Part shown: positions 15,630-24,498 of the stretch, one piece after another
Numbering within the stretch: position 1 is the first letter of the stretch
Layout: every line of letters begins with the position of its first letter
IMG/VR virus record: IMGVR_UViG_3300045135_003099
Location: 1-28,939 of that record
Direction: 5' to 3' (one strand)
Origin: a virus
DNA length: 28,939 nucleotides
The notes under the pieces: model-generated
What the model saw: the letters and a program-made list of their open reading frames with translations, nothing else
What the model was told of the DNA's origin: nothing
The model's database searches: none
Position numbers and translations under genes: made by a program

Positions 15630-18600
15630 TATTTATTCTCTAATTCTTTAACCCTAGCTGAAAGTTCTTTTATACTTTCTATCAGTAATGGTATTAAGCT
15701 TTCATATCTTACGGCTAGAGTTCCATCCTGTCTTTCTGCTACTGCTTCAGGTAAAATTTCCTGAACCTGTTGAGCAATAACACCAACGTCATCTTTCCGA
15801 ACAAAATAATCGTCTTCTCCTCCTCTCTCCTCGATAACACTATCTTTCCACTCAAAAGTAACTCCGTCTAGGGTTTCTAGTTTTTGTAGGGCATTTGGAA
15901 TATTTATTATATTTTCTTTTAAGTTAATATCAGAAGTATAATATGCAGTGATATTTCCTATTGCTCTAACATCACCGCTCTCTTGTATACTAAATATGCA
16001 ATTAGCTAAGCTAATATCTGTTGCAGTACTTGATTTGTTTGTACTAATACCAAAATATGAAGTAGTGCCAGAATTATCTGAATCTAACAAAAACTGAAAA
16101 CCTCTTACCGAAGACGCTAATACGTCAGAAGCACTATCAGAAGCCCCAGAAAACGCTAGATTTAAAAAGTTCCCTGTAGTAGAAGAGTTTAGGTTATAAG
16201 TAGTAATATCTACGTCAGCGTCTTTAGTATGAAAATTACTTAAGTCAGGTGGAGTATAAGTAAATACACCTGTAGTATCATTATATGCAATAGCCCCGCT
16301 ACCACTAGCTGTATTAGGAGCTCCAACAGATAGATCAGTTAATGCAATACCTCCTCCTAGACCGCTTAAGTCAGGTGGGGTATAAGTAAATACACCTGTA
16401 GTATCATTATATGCAATAGCTCCACTACCACTAGCTGTATTAGGATCTCCAACAGATAGATCAGTTAATGCAATACCTCCGGCCTGAGCTTCGTTAACCC
16501 AGGTGCCGTCTCTGTAAACAATAACTTGACCATTGCTTAAACTATTAGTAGTAACATTATCCAGGTCTCCAAGATTTAAGCTAGGGTATGTTATAGCTTC
16601 GTTAACCCAAGTACCGTCTCTGTAAACAATAACTTGTCCATTGTTTAAAGCATTAGTAGTAACATTACCCAGGTCTCCTAGATTAGTTGGAATAGTAGGT
16701 TTATCTGTTAAATCAGTGTATGAACCTGAAAATAATGTAGGTTTATCTGTTAAATCATTATACGAACCTGAAAAACCTCCTGACTGAGCTTCATTAACCC
16801 AGGTCCCATCTCTATAAACAATAACTTGACCATTGCTTAAACTATTAGTAGTAACATTATCCAGGTCTCCTAGATTTAAGCTAGGGTATGTTATTGATTC
16901 ATTAACCCAGGTACCATTTTGGTATACCAGAACTTGTCCATTATTTAAACTATTAGTAGAAACATTATTTAAATCCCCAATATTATATGGAATAACTACA
17001 GTAGCATTCTCCCATTTATTAAGTGTAGCATTATATGAGAATAATTGGTTATTTTGTGGGTTACTAATAGTAACATCACTAAGGTCTGTTAATTTTTCAG
17101 CAATTGTAGGTTTATTTGTTAGATCTGTATAAGAACCTGAAAACAGCGTAGGTAGGTTACTCAAATCATTATAGTTACCAGAAAAAGGAGTATATGGAGA
17201 CCATAGTTTAGTAGTGTCATCATATGAGATACTTTGTCCAGTTGTAGGTGCTACAGTAGCTAAGTCTACGTCCGATAACTCTCCGAGTTTAAAATCTTGA
17301 ATCAGTTTTTTAATGGTGAATAACTTAGTTATAGTTTCTCCCTCGTAAGATGCTACTATTGAAAATGCTTCTTCGTTTGTTATCCAATCATCTTGCTGAG
17401 CTTCTGATACCGAAATTTCACCAAAACTATCTATTGTAAGAGTTAAGCCGTTTTTAGTTTGTGTATTCGTGCCTGTATCTCCTACGGTAAACGTAACAAC
17501 TCCGAGAGAGCTTAAGTAGCCTACACCCTGGTAAACATTAAATACACTAGAAACTATGCTTAAATCATAATCAGAGCCATCAAAAGCTGCGTTTACAAAC
17601 TGAGTTTCATTTGTAAGACTTCCTGTCAAACTTGGAGTTCCATCTCTTACCTTTTCAATAGATAAGGAGGCTACTTTAGTTTTTGTAGCATTATTAGGAT
17701 CAAGCTGCTCTCTAATTTCTACCTGAAAAACTAAAGGCTCAGCAGAGTATACATCAGAGGTTAAATTTAAAGATTTCTCATACTCTCCAGCACCTGTGAA
17801 TACAAACACACTATCTTCGGCTTCATCTACTTGAGTAAAACCTGCTCCTGTTATCTTAAATTCTGGAGAAGAAAAACCTGTAGCAATTGCTTTTATAGAA
17901 AACGCTGCACTACTTGTAAGTTCATTATATCCATTATATTTAATTTGTGGAGTCGCACTTATCAGACTCGCACTACGAATATTATCAAGCAGAGAAGGAT
18001 CGACTGTTAAATAAGAAACAAGAGTGGTCGGTAGACCTGGTTTTTTTGTAATTTTAGCTACTATAGTATCTTCTTCAAATTCAAATCTAAGTGTATTTAA
18101 ATAAAGGTTCTGACTATCAATAGGCTGGTTAAAGCTTCTATCAATTACTGCTATTGTATCTGATATAATTGAAAGAATAGTACATACATAATAGTATCCA
18201 TAACCAGAATCAATTTTTATCTTATCTCGAATACGCAAGTCATTCAAGAAAGAAGTACCAGTTCCTCTTAAAAAAGTACTATTTGAATATAAAGTTACTG
18301 TCCCTGCTACCTGAGTAAAAGCATTTTGTGGATCATTACCACTAGAAATAACATCGTACCAGTAATTCCTATGAGTATTTTGGACCGCTTCAAAGTATTT
18401 TATTGCTCTAAACTGCTGTAAGTCAACATCAAATAAAATGTAGTAACTAACATTATCTAAAAGAAAAGGACTAGAAAGATCCAAAGATTCGCTAGTTAAA
18501 TCTATAGTAAAAGCAGGATCAGCCGCGGGGCTTAGTGTAGTTTCAGGTTTTTCAAACCTTAAAACATTTTCATCAGTAATCATTAATGAGGAACTGGAAA

Positions 18601-21600
18601 CGCCTCCGAGTCCAATACCCTCTGACTCTCTTGGAATATCTAAAGAAAACGGATCATCGACTTCTATATTTAAATAAGTAAAAATAGACTTCTTCTTAGT
18701 GCTATTTATAGTTCTAACACCTACCCTGTAGACATCTTCTGGTACTTTAACAAAGGTATATGTAGTAACATCAGGGCCTACAAAAATTGGAGACGGATAT
18801 CCTGGAATATCGTGAGATATTTCATAACCACTTACATATTCATATTCTGTATTATTAGCATTTCTAGGCTTAAGCCATCCTATTTGTATTTCTTCCCCTA
18901 TTGTTTTATAGTCAGAGATACTAATTGGAAAAACACTTTTAGGGTTTGGAACATCATTTAATGAAGTAATTGCAGGAAATACAGTATCAGGAACATAAAG
19001 AGAAAATTCCTCATCAATTGCCGCAAACTTTTCATTATAATGTTCTACTGCACTAATTGAGTATACTTCTTTAGATTCTTCTTTAATACTAAGTATTTTA
19101 TAATCTTTTGCTGATTCATCAAGCAGTCCAGCAGTAGAATATTTTTTAATAGTCCATACACTAGAAGGCGGTGGGGATAAGCTCAAGGCTAAAGATAACG
19201 ATACTTGGGTAACTGTCTCTGTAGTTGTAACATCTATTTGCCTAGTTTCTACCCGAGTGTAAGGTGCCCAATAGATAGATACAGGATTACCAAAATCATC
19301 TTCTATAGATGAAGCCTCTTCCTCAGATGTGAATAAAGTAGAAGGTAATGGCTCAGCAGAAGTATATGTAACTCCTCCTATAACAGCTTGTTTCTGAGAT
19401 AAAAAAGCCGTGTTTTCTGGTATTAATACACTCAGTTCATAAGTATATTGAGGATCTAAATTAATAGGACGATCTAATACTAACTGATCTACAGTTGCGT
19501 TTATAAGTCTACCACTAAGCTCAATCTTATATTTTGCAGCATCTTGTACTCTAATAATATCTCCAGGATTTAAAAACGCAGCATTTAATGATGTACTAAA
19601 ATTAATTATATTTGTTTGATTAATAGCTGTCCATAACTTCCATCGACCATATCGAGTTGCTTGTCCTTCAGAAGTAGCTCCAAAAGCAACAACATTTTGC
19701 TGTATAATTTTTCCAGTTTCTACTATACTTTCTCTGTCCTCTACAATTAAGGGCTCTAAAGCATAGTTTGCATCTGGATTATTCCAGCTTACTATTACCT
19801 GATTTACTCTGGTTTTTTCTCCAGTACTTTCATAGACAAATTCGCCGTCAATAACATTACTGCGCGAAAAAGTATATACCGGATCTTTAGGACGATCCAT
19901 AGAAGGATAAATCTTTCCCTCACTCCAGTATAGTATAGTTACAAAAGCACTAGCAATATCTTTCAATACCTTATAGACATCTGTTGCTTTAGTTAAATAA
20001 ACATTAAGAGTAAATCTAGGCTCTACGCCTCCTTTGCCGTCAGGCACTAATTCATCGCAGTATCTTGCTATTCTATATAAAGCGTATTTATCTATATCGT
20101 CTTCAGACACCCAAGATCCTATTCCGTACCTATTATTAGTTACTATATCATAAAAAATCCAAGCAGGATTATTTGTATATACTAATTCAGTTCTAAAACT
20201 ACCGTCCCAAAACCCATCATAAATAGGAGTGTCTGAACCTGCTTCTTCGCGGGTTGTATAGTTAGAAGGAACTTTTACTTTTATTCCTCTACAGTGGTAA
20301 GTACGCGTAGGAGGGGCAGAAAAATCTTTTGAAGAAAAAGAGATAGAAGCATATGCACTATGAGGGTAAGATAAAGGCTCTTTTATAACAGAGGAAATCG
20401 AACTTAACGTGCTAGCTGCCTGTATAGTATATTTACTTTTAGTATTCCGTAGATTTCTTTGAACCCCACGCCCAGAATCTCGGGTTAGTCGAGTTATAAT
20501 TACCTCAAAGTCTGTAAAGGGCTTAAAAGGCTCTAAGTTAATTACTTCTTCTATAATTATAGCGCCTTCTGTTCTGTACGAGTGTTTAACTGCTGGATTA
20601 AGAGTAACCAAAGACTCAACAGCTCCTCTAAATAGTTTTAATTCTATTTTATACCCTGCTGTACCGTTTCCATGCCTTCCTGTTTTGTTATTTGGACAAA
20701 TCAAAGAAGAGTATGTAAAAGTTAGTCTTATTTCATCTATTTGTGGTACTTGAGCGGCAGTTAAACCAAAACCATTACCAGAAGTCGCAGATAGATAAAC
20801 AGGATACTCACCAAGCAGTGCGTTTGCCCCTGTAGGGTCCTCTTCTACAATATCAAGATATTGCTGACTTTTAGTGTCAATAAATTTTAACTGCTGAGCC
20901 GAAAAACCGGAGCCAGCAGAAATAGAAGTAGCACTAGTCCCTTCGTAATTTGTTATTGGAGGCTGTTTTTCTGTACCTACACGAAATTCTGTATATACAC
21001 TTTCATACTTAGACTGCTGTACAGTGTCTGATACGGATGTGTCTGTATAAAAACTACCTCCAGAGAGAGTATTATAAGTACCTGTAGGACCTACATAGGG
21101 TCTTGTTAAGGTAATATTTGTTGTCCCCCACCCTGCAGATACTTCAAGAAAAGTATCTACATGAAATTCACAACTGTTACCAGCATCTTTTATAAAGCTT
21201 CTATAAATAGCATCTGACCCAGAAGCGATTATAAATTGACAAGTATCTCCACTTACTGAGTATAATTCCCCAGTAAGAGTTTCTTTAGTAAAACTATTAA
21301 CTAGTCTTATAGAGATAGAATCATCCGTCATGTAAGAAGCAAGAAAGCCAGCCGGTGCAGATACTTCTATACATGGATAGGCGGGAGATCTAGGGCCTGT
21401 TGAAAGGGAGCCAATCGCTACAGTAACATTAGTAGTTACAAGGTCTAAGATAGTAATTATTTGCCTTGCCGAATTTATGTACTCAGAGTTTGTAACATAT
21501 ACGCTAGATTCCGGCAGAGGTGAGCTTGTAGTAGCACTTGAAGAGTTATTCGATATAGTTATAGATAAATTAGAAAGGGTTTTAGTAGTACTATCAGATA

Positions 21601-21787
21601 CAGCGGCTATTCTGTCGTCATTTAAGTATATTGACGCAATACCGTCTACTAAGCCTTCTATCGGGCCTTCCGATATTAAGTCTACTATATTTATAGTCTG
21701 CTGGGTTTGAAAATCCATTATCTTAAGTATAGTAGAATTCTGTGTTGAAGCTATCTGCTGATCTCTTACTGTATTTGATTTAGCCAT
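15629..21787 (-). CDS. Central tail tip / host-specificity protein, lambda gpJ-like, with S74 chaperone domain
   Basis: This 2052-residue protein forms the end of the tail and probably binds the receptor. The N-terminus has the gpJ hallmark INIVDLISEGPIEGLVDGIA (33-52). A conserved tail-tip core follows at about 610-800 (DVYKVLKDIASAFVTILYWSEGK and nearby). Fibronectin/Ig-like regions come after (about 1010-1110 and 1300-1560). Residues about 1545-1850 are repetitive: four LGDLxNVxTNxLxNGQVxVYxxGTWVNE units, four GSYxDLxxKPT units and two ALTDLSVGxPNTASG units. The C-terminal 102 residues are a Peptidase_S74 intramolecular chaperone: S1952 and K1957 (TSDINLKENI) form the self-cleavage dyad, followed by GVIAQQVQEILPEAV and a terminal coiled coil. 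Cleavage would leave about 1951 residues. Lambda gpJ is 1132 residues. Confidence 0.93.
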   Translation of the reverse strand: MAKSNTVRDQQIASTQNSTILKIMDFQTQQTINIVDLISEGPIEGLVDGIASIYLNDDRIAAVSDSTTKTLSNLSITISNNSSSATTSSPLPESSVYVTNSEYINSARQIITILDLVTTNVTVAIGSLSTGPRSPAYPCIEVSAPAGFLASYMTDDSISIRLVNSFTKETLTGELYSVSGDTCQFIIASGSDAIYRSFIKDAGNSCEFHVDTFLEVSAGWGTTNITLTRPYVGPTGTYNTLSGGSFYTDTSVSDTVQQSKYESVYTEFRVGTEKQPPITNYEGTSATSISAGSGFSAQQLKFIDTKSQQYLDIVEEDPTGANALLGEYPVYLSATSGNGFGLTAAQVPQIDEIRLTFTYSSLICPNNKTGRHGNGTAGYKIELKLFRGAVESLVTLNPAVKHSYRTEGAIIIEEVINLEPFKPFTDFEVIITRLTRDSGRGVQRNLRNTKSKYTIQAASTLSSISSVIKEPLSYPHSAYASISFSSKDFSAPPTRTYHCRGIKVKVPSNYTTREEAGSDTPIYDGFWDGSFRTELVYTNNPAWIFYDIVTNNRYGIGSWVSEDDIDKYALYRIARYCDELVPDGKGGVEPRFTLNVYLTKATDVYKVLKDIASAFVTILYWSEGKIYPSMDRPKDPVYTFSRSNVIDGEFVYESTGEKTRVNQVIVSWNNPDANYALEPLIVEDRESIVETGKIIQQNVVAFGATSEGQATRYGRWKLWTAINQTNIINFSTSLNAAFLNPGDIIRVQDAAKYKIELSGRLINATVDQLVLDRPINLDPQYTYELSVLIPENTAFLSQKQAVIGGVTYTSAEPLPSTLFTSEEEASSIEDDFGNPVSIYWAPYTRVETRQIDVTTTETVTQVSLSLALSLSPPPSSVWTIKKYSTAGLLDESAKDYKILSIKEESKEVYSISAVEHYNEKFAAIDEEFSLYVPDTVFPAITSLNDVPNPKSVFPISISDYKTIGEEIQIGWLKPRNANNTEYEYVSGYEISHDIPGYPSPIFVGPDVTTYTFVKVPEDVYRVGVRTINSTKKKSIFTYLNIEVDDPFSLDIPRESEGIGLGGVSSSSLMITDENVLRFEKPETTLSPAADPAFTIDLTSESLDLSSPFLLDNVSYYILFDVDLQQFRAIKYFEAVQNTHRNYWYDVISSGNDPQNAFTQVAGTVTLYSNSTFLRGTGTSFLNDLRIRDKIKIDSGYGYYYVCTILSIISDTIAVIDRSFNQPIDSQNLYLNTLRFEFEEDTIVAKITKKPGLPTTLVSYLTVDPSLLDNIRSASLISATPQIKYNGYNELTSSAAFSIKAIATGFSSPEFKITGAGFTQVDEAEDSVFVFTGAGEYEKSLNLTSDVYSAEPLVFQVEIREQLDPNNATKTKVASLSIEKVRDGTPSLTGSLTNETQFVNAAFDGSDYDLSIVSSVFNVYQGVGYLSSLGVVTFTVGDTGTNTQTKNGLTLTIDSFGEISVSEAQQDDWITNEEAFSIVASYEGETITKLFTIKKLIQDFKLGELSDVDLATVAPTTGQSISYDDTTKLWSPYTPFSGNYNDLSNLPTLFSGSYTDLTNKPTIAEKLTDLSDVTISNPQNNQLFSYNATLNKWENATVVIPYNIGDLNNVSTNSLNNGQVLVYQNGTWVNESITYPSLNLGDLDNVTTNSLSNGQVIVYRDGTWVNEAQSGGFSGSYNDLTDKPTLFSGSYTDLTDKPTIPTNLGDLGNVTTNALNNGQVIVYRDGTWVNEAITYPSLNLGDLDNVTTNSLSNGQVIVYRDGTWVNEAQAGGIALTDLSVGDPNTASGSGAIAYNDTTGVFTYTPPDLSGLGGGIALTDLSVGAPNTASGSGAIAYNDTTGVFTYTPPDLSNFHTKDADVDITTYNLNSSTTGNFLNLAFSGASDSASDVLASSVRGFQFLLDSDNSGTTSYFGISTNKSSTATDISLANCIFSIQESGDVRAIGNITAYYTSDINLKENIINIPNALQKLETLDGVTFEWKDSVIEERGGEDDYFVRKDDVGVIAQQVQEILPEAVAERQDGTLAVRYESLIPLLIESIKELSARVKELENK
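16239..16480 (-). repeat. Tandem 116-bp direct repeat inside gpJ
   Basis: Two copies, 16239-16354 and 16365-16480, are offset by 126 bp and differ at only four positions that I could count. Each encodes the ALTDLSVG..NTASGSGAIAYNDTTGVFTYTPPDL unit. The near-identity at DNA level points to a recent duplication or ongoing recombination in this receptor-proximal part of the tail-tip protein. Confidence 0.85.
16486..16985 (-). repeat. Four GTWVNE-unit repeats inside gpJ
   Basis: Units lie at about 16486-16594, 16595-16685, 16786-16894 and 16895-16985. The first and third are spaced exactly 300 bp apart and match at about 104 of 109 bases, so a larger block containing two units each appears duplicated. 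Between the blocks sit two GSYxDLTDKPT units (about 16690-16780). Each unit encodes LGDLxNVxTNxLxNGQVxVY then GTWVNE. Confidence 0.82.
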
Positions 21788-21801
21788 GTTAAACTCTTGT
21801 A

Positions 21802-22443
21802 TTACTGCTGATTAGCTGGTGGTCTTTTATTGTAGATATTTCCGTCTCTATCTACAACTACATTGTTTTGATTTTGAATTCCCGTACTTGCTGCGGAACC
21901 AGAAATAACAGATAAACTTATAGGTCTTCCAGGAACTCTTAACTCTCCATATAATACTGGAACAGGGTCTCCTTCTATAATATTTTGTTCTGACCCATTA
22001 AATAAATACGACTGAGGCGAATTTACATCTTGTACAGGGTCGGGAGCTAATAGATCTTGCATTCCTGTGCTCATTAAATTAATACCAATACTAGTCAAAA
22101 ACTGAAGCCCTGGAACTGTAGCTCCCAAGAAGAATAAAATAGCTCCGGCCCCTAGCTTTAAAAGTGCTTTACCCTTACCAGCAGCTCCAGATACGCTGTG
22201 TCCAAAATAAATATCTCCTTTCTTTAATGGAGCTGCTAAATCTTTTTCAGTTTTTAGCTCAGTATTCTCTGCAAAAAATTCGAAAGATATATTATTTTCA
22301 TGGCAGAAAAGTATATATTCTTTAAAATCAGGAAAATTAGCCTCTAAAAGCTTAAAAACATCTTGCGATCTTGATACGTTTATAGTAAGAACCTCTCCGT
22401 ATCTTTTTGCAAGTTCTCCTGTAAGATAAAGCTTACGCTTCAT
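21802..22443 (-). CDS. Tail assembly protein, lambda gpI-like
   Basis: This 213-residue protein matches the gpI family in layout. The N-terminal domain (1-83) resembles a ubiquitin-like beta-grasp (RKLYLTGELAKRYG, then KKGDIYFGHSV). A glycine-rich hydrophobic segment follows at about 85-128 (GAGAILFFLGATVPGLQFLT, then GINLMSTGMQDLLAPDP). Next comes the conserved NIIEGDPVPVLYGELRVPGRPISLSV block (154-179), and a short disordered tail ends in KRPPANQQ. In lambda gpI works with gpJ, gpK and gpL to build the tail tip and is needed at an early assembly step. The gene sits exactly where lambda has I, between K and J, and its start overlaps the gpK-like gene by 11 bp. The hydrophobic segment could be membrane-active, but that is inference. 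Confidence 0.88.
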   Translation of the reverse strand: MKRKLYLTGELAKRYGEVLTINVSRSQDVFKLLEANFPDFKEYILFCHENNISFEFFAENTELKTEKDLAAPLKKGDIYFGHSVSGAAGKGKALLKLGAGAILFFLGATVPGLQFLTSIGINLMSTGMQDLLAPDPVQDVNSPQSYLFNGSEQNIIEGDPVPVLYGELRVPGRPISLSVISGSAASTGIQNQNNVVVDRDGNIYNKRPPANQQ

Positions 22444-23164
22444 ATCTATATACTCCTGTTAAGTACTTATGCCAGAAAGGATAAATACTTTCTGAGCATG
22501 ATAATCTATTAATAGCATGATGAAATATAGTATCCTCCCCTATATAGACAGCACAGTGGTTAGGTACATTGCTTTCTACTGAAAATATTAAAACATCGTT
22601 TATTTCTGGCATATTATTTTCTACTTTTTTATGGTTCCATTTTTTAATATTATCTTCTGAAAAATAATTTAATCCTTTTGATTCCCAATCTTCCATGAAA
22701 TTATCTCTCGGAGGTATTAATATATCTTTTGTATTTAAATAATCTTTTGTGGCTTCAAAACAATCTTGTATTCCAAATATGTATTCTCTTCCATACAAGT
22801 AAGGTACTTGACTTTCTGGAGCCAAAAAATACATAGACATATCTGGAAAGCTAAAAATATAAAATGGTATTTTTAAATTGTAACAACTTTCTATATCTAC
22901 TAAAGAAGGCTTACAACTTTCATTTATATGGCTATGTACTATTCCTACTATATTGCCTAGTTTTTTAGTTTGTATTAGTTCTGAAGGTTCTATTTCAAAT
23001 TGAGTATGTGGAGACTTCGATATATTTCTGCAGGCTTTCCAATACAATTTTCCTTTTATTGTATATAATAAACCACATCCTTCATTAGGAAATTCGAGTT
23101 TAAAATGCTCAAAAATATCAGGTATTACTTTACTTAAATTTAACACTTCCGGGAAACGCTCCAA
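22433..23164 (-). CDS. Tail tip assembly protein, lambda gpK-like (JAMM + NlpC/P60)
   Basis: This 243-residue two-domain protein matches lambda gpK. The N-terminal JAMM/MPN metalloprotease-like domain has E28 and the full H77-x-H79-x7-S87-x2-D90 motif. The C-terminal NlpC/P60 cysteine peptidase domain has C135 (GIQDCFEATKDY), H203 (PNHCAVYIG) and a third polar residue at H215/H216. The NlpC part would cut peptidoglycan peptide links during DNA entry or tail maturation; the JAMM role in tails is unproven. The start at 23164 is a TTG and overlaps the gpL-like gene by 35 bp; a GTG at codon 7 is the alternative, with GGAG 12 bases upstream. No ATG lies near the N-terminus. Confidence 0.92.
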   Translation of the reverse strand: MERFPEVLNLSKVIPDIFEHFKLEFPNEGCGLLYTIKGKLYWKACRNISKSPHTQFEIEPSELIQTKKLGNIVGIVHSHINESCKPSLVDIESCYNLKIPFYIFSFPDMSMYFLAPESQVPYLYGREYIFGIQDCFEATKDYLNTKDILIPPRDNFMEDWESKGLNYFSEDNIKKWNHKKVENNMPEINDVLIFSVESNVPNHCAVYIGEDTIFHHAINRLSCSESIYPFWHKYLTGVYRYEA

Positions 23165-24491
23165 ATGGTAGTTGTATAGCAGTATTTTTAGAGCTGGAAG
23201 GCAGCCCGTTGCTAATTGTAGCTTGAAATCTAGATTTGCACGACTTTAAAGTTTTTCCGCAGTAGTCTACTCTTTTCCAGTATATTGAATTTTTTCCAGG
23301 AGTCTTACTAGTATCAAAGGTATGTGATATAAGTACCCGCCAAATTTTATTCTCATGCCTAACATAGCTAGATCTATTTGGATCTTGGGAATTGACACTA
23401 AAACTAGCACTATCGGAAGAAGACGCGAAAGAAAGAGTAGTGCCTATAGAAAGTACAGGTACTTCAACTCCTCCGCTTACAATAATTGTATTACTATCGA
23501 CTACATCAACTATAGTTCCAGAAACCTTGCTGGTAGTTAAAACAGTCATTCCTACAGATAGGTTTGTAGTATTTGTTAAATTTATGGTAGTATCTCCTAG
23601 CGTGCTCACTAGGCTAACAGTTTTTTCAACTGTCTGTTGGTCTGTTCTAAGCCAATCTTCCCACACTCGTACTTCTTGCCATAATAGACTACTAGTAGGA
23701 ATATTTCCTAAATTGGTTCCACCTTCAGATCTAAAGTACCTGCCATTATAAACTACATAGGCATCTTCTGGGTAACTTTTAGTCGAGCTATATGTAGATG
23801 CTAGTCCGTCAAAAACTTTTTTATTTACTAAAGGTTCATCATTAAGATTGAAATATATTTGATATTCCCCCTGACCATATTTTATAGTATTATCAGTACT
23901 CCAAGGACAGCCAGATATGTTTTTTTCTTCTTTTCCTTGGTAAATCCAAGAGCAAAATTTTCCTATTATTATTCTTGAAGGTACCTGTATATTTGATAGA
24001 TCAAACACAGCAGCTAATTCAAAAGCAACCTGAGAACTTGTTTCTACTGATACTCTATCAATAATATACTTTTTAACCGGAAACTCGATTTTATTTGGAT
24101 CAGACCCTCCAATTAAATACTTTTCTAAGGTTTGTCGAACTATTACTGTAGTACCTATTAAATCTTCAAATTCAAAATATGTACCTGTAGTTTGTGACAA
24201 GGTGTATTGAAATATAGGCTCGACATTTCCTACAGTGAGGGTTGGCCTGCCTATGGGGCCATCTGAAGATTGATCGACACCTTTTAAAATTATTGGTAGC
24301 GCATAGTATGTATTAATTTTTGAGTTATCCTGATATGAATAAAATTTTATCTCATTATAGTTATTGTCTAACCCAGGATGAAAACATATAGGATCTTGCC
24401 CTTCTTCTAAGTATAGTTCATATAGCTCTACTAGGCCTGACCCTACTTCGGTAGACTGTAAATCAGTTGCTATTATGTTATTTGTAGTCAT
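23130..24491 (-). CDS. Minor tail protein, lambda gpL-like, with large insertion
   Basis: This tail-tip protein links the tube to gpJ and the assembly factors. Residues 1-180 show the gpL pattern: VELYELYLE, FHPG, GRPTLTVGNV (residues 81-90) and FPVKKYIIDRVS. Lambda gpL binds a [4Fe-4S] cluster through four cysteines, and here candidates are C180 (KFCSWIY), C195 (SGCPWS), C411 (DYCGKTL) and C418 (KSCKSRF). The last pair has the same 7-residue spacing as in lambda. Between C195 and C411 lies an insertion of about 200 residues absent from lambda (23-residue gap there). It includes YPEDAYVVYNGRYFRSEGG followed by TNLGNIPTSSLLWQEV, resembling CBM5/12-type carbohydrate-binding modules, and a second weaker copy before C411. 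At 453 residues it is twice lambda gpL (232). Confidence 0.87.
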   Translation of the reverse strand: MTTNNIIATDLQSTEVGSGLVELYELYLEEGQDPICFHPGLDNNYNEIKFYSYQDNSKINTYYALPIILKGVDQSSDGPIGRPTLTVGNVEPIFQYTLSQTTGTYFEFEDLIGTTVIVRQTLEKYLIGGSDPNKIEFPVKKYIIDRVSVETSSQVAFELAAVFDLSNIQVPSRIIIGKFCSWIYQGKEEKNISGCPWSTDNTIKYGQGEYQIYFNLNDEPLVNKKVFDGLASTYSSTKSYPEDAYVVYNGRYFRSEGGTNLGNIPTSSLLWQEVRVWEDWLRTDQQTVEKTVSLVSTLGDTTINLTNTTNLSVGMTVLTTSKVSGTIVDVVDSNTIIVSGGVEVPVLSIGTTLSFASSSDSASFSVNSQDPNRSSYVRHENKIWRVLISHTFDTSKTPGKNSIYWKRVDYCGKTLKSCKSRFQATISNGLPSSSKNTAIQLPFGAFPGSVKFK

Positions 24492-24498
24492 TTAATTC

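Noticed and set aside
15204-17132. + strand ORFs opposite the fiber and gpJ genes
   Set aside because: They lack ribosome sites and family resemblance, and their composition mirrors the antisense of the real tail genes.
16239-17150. Repeat block considered as a CRISPR array or origin iterons
   Set aside because: The repeats are in frame, encode repeated peptide units of gpJ, and lack uniform spacers.
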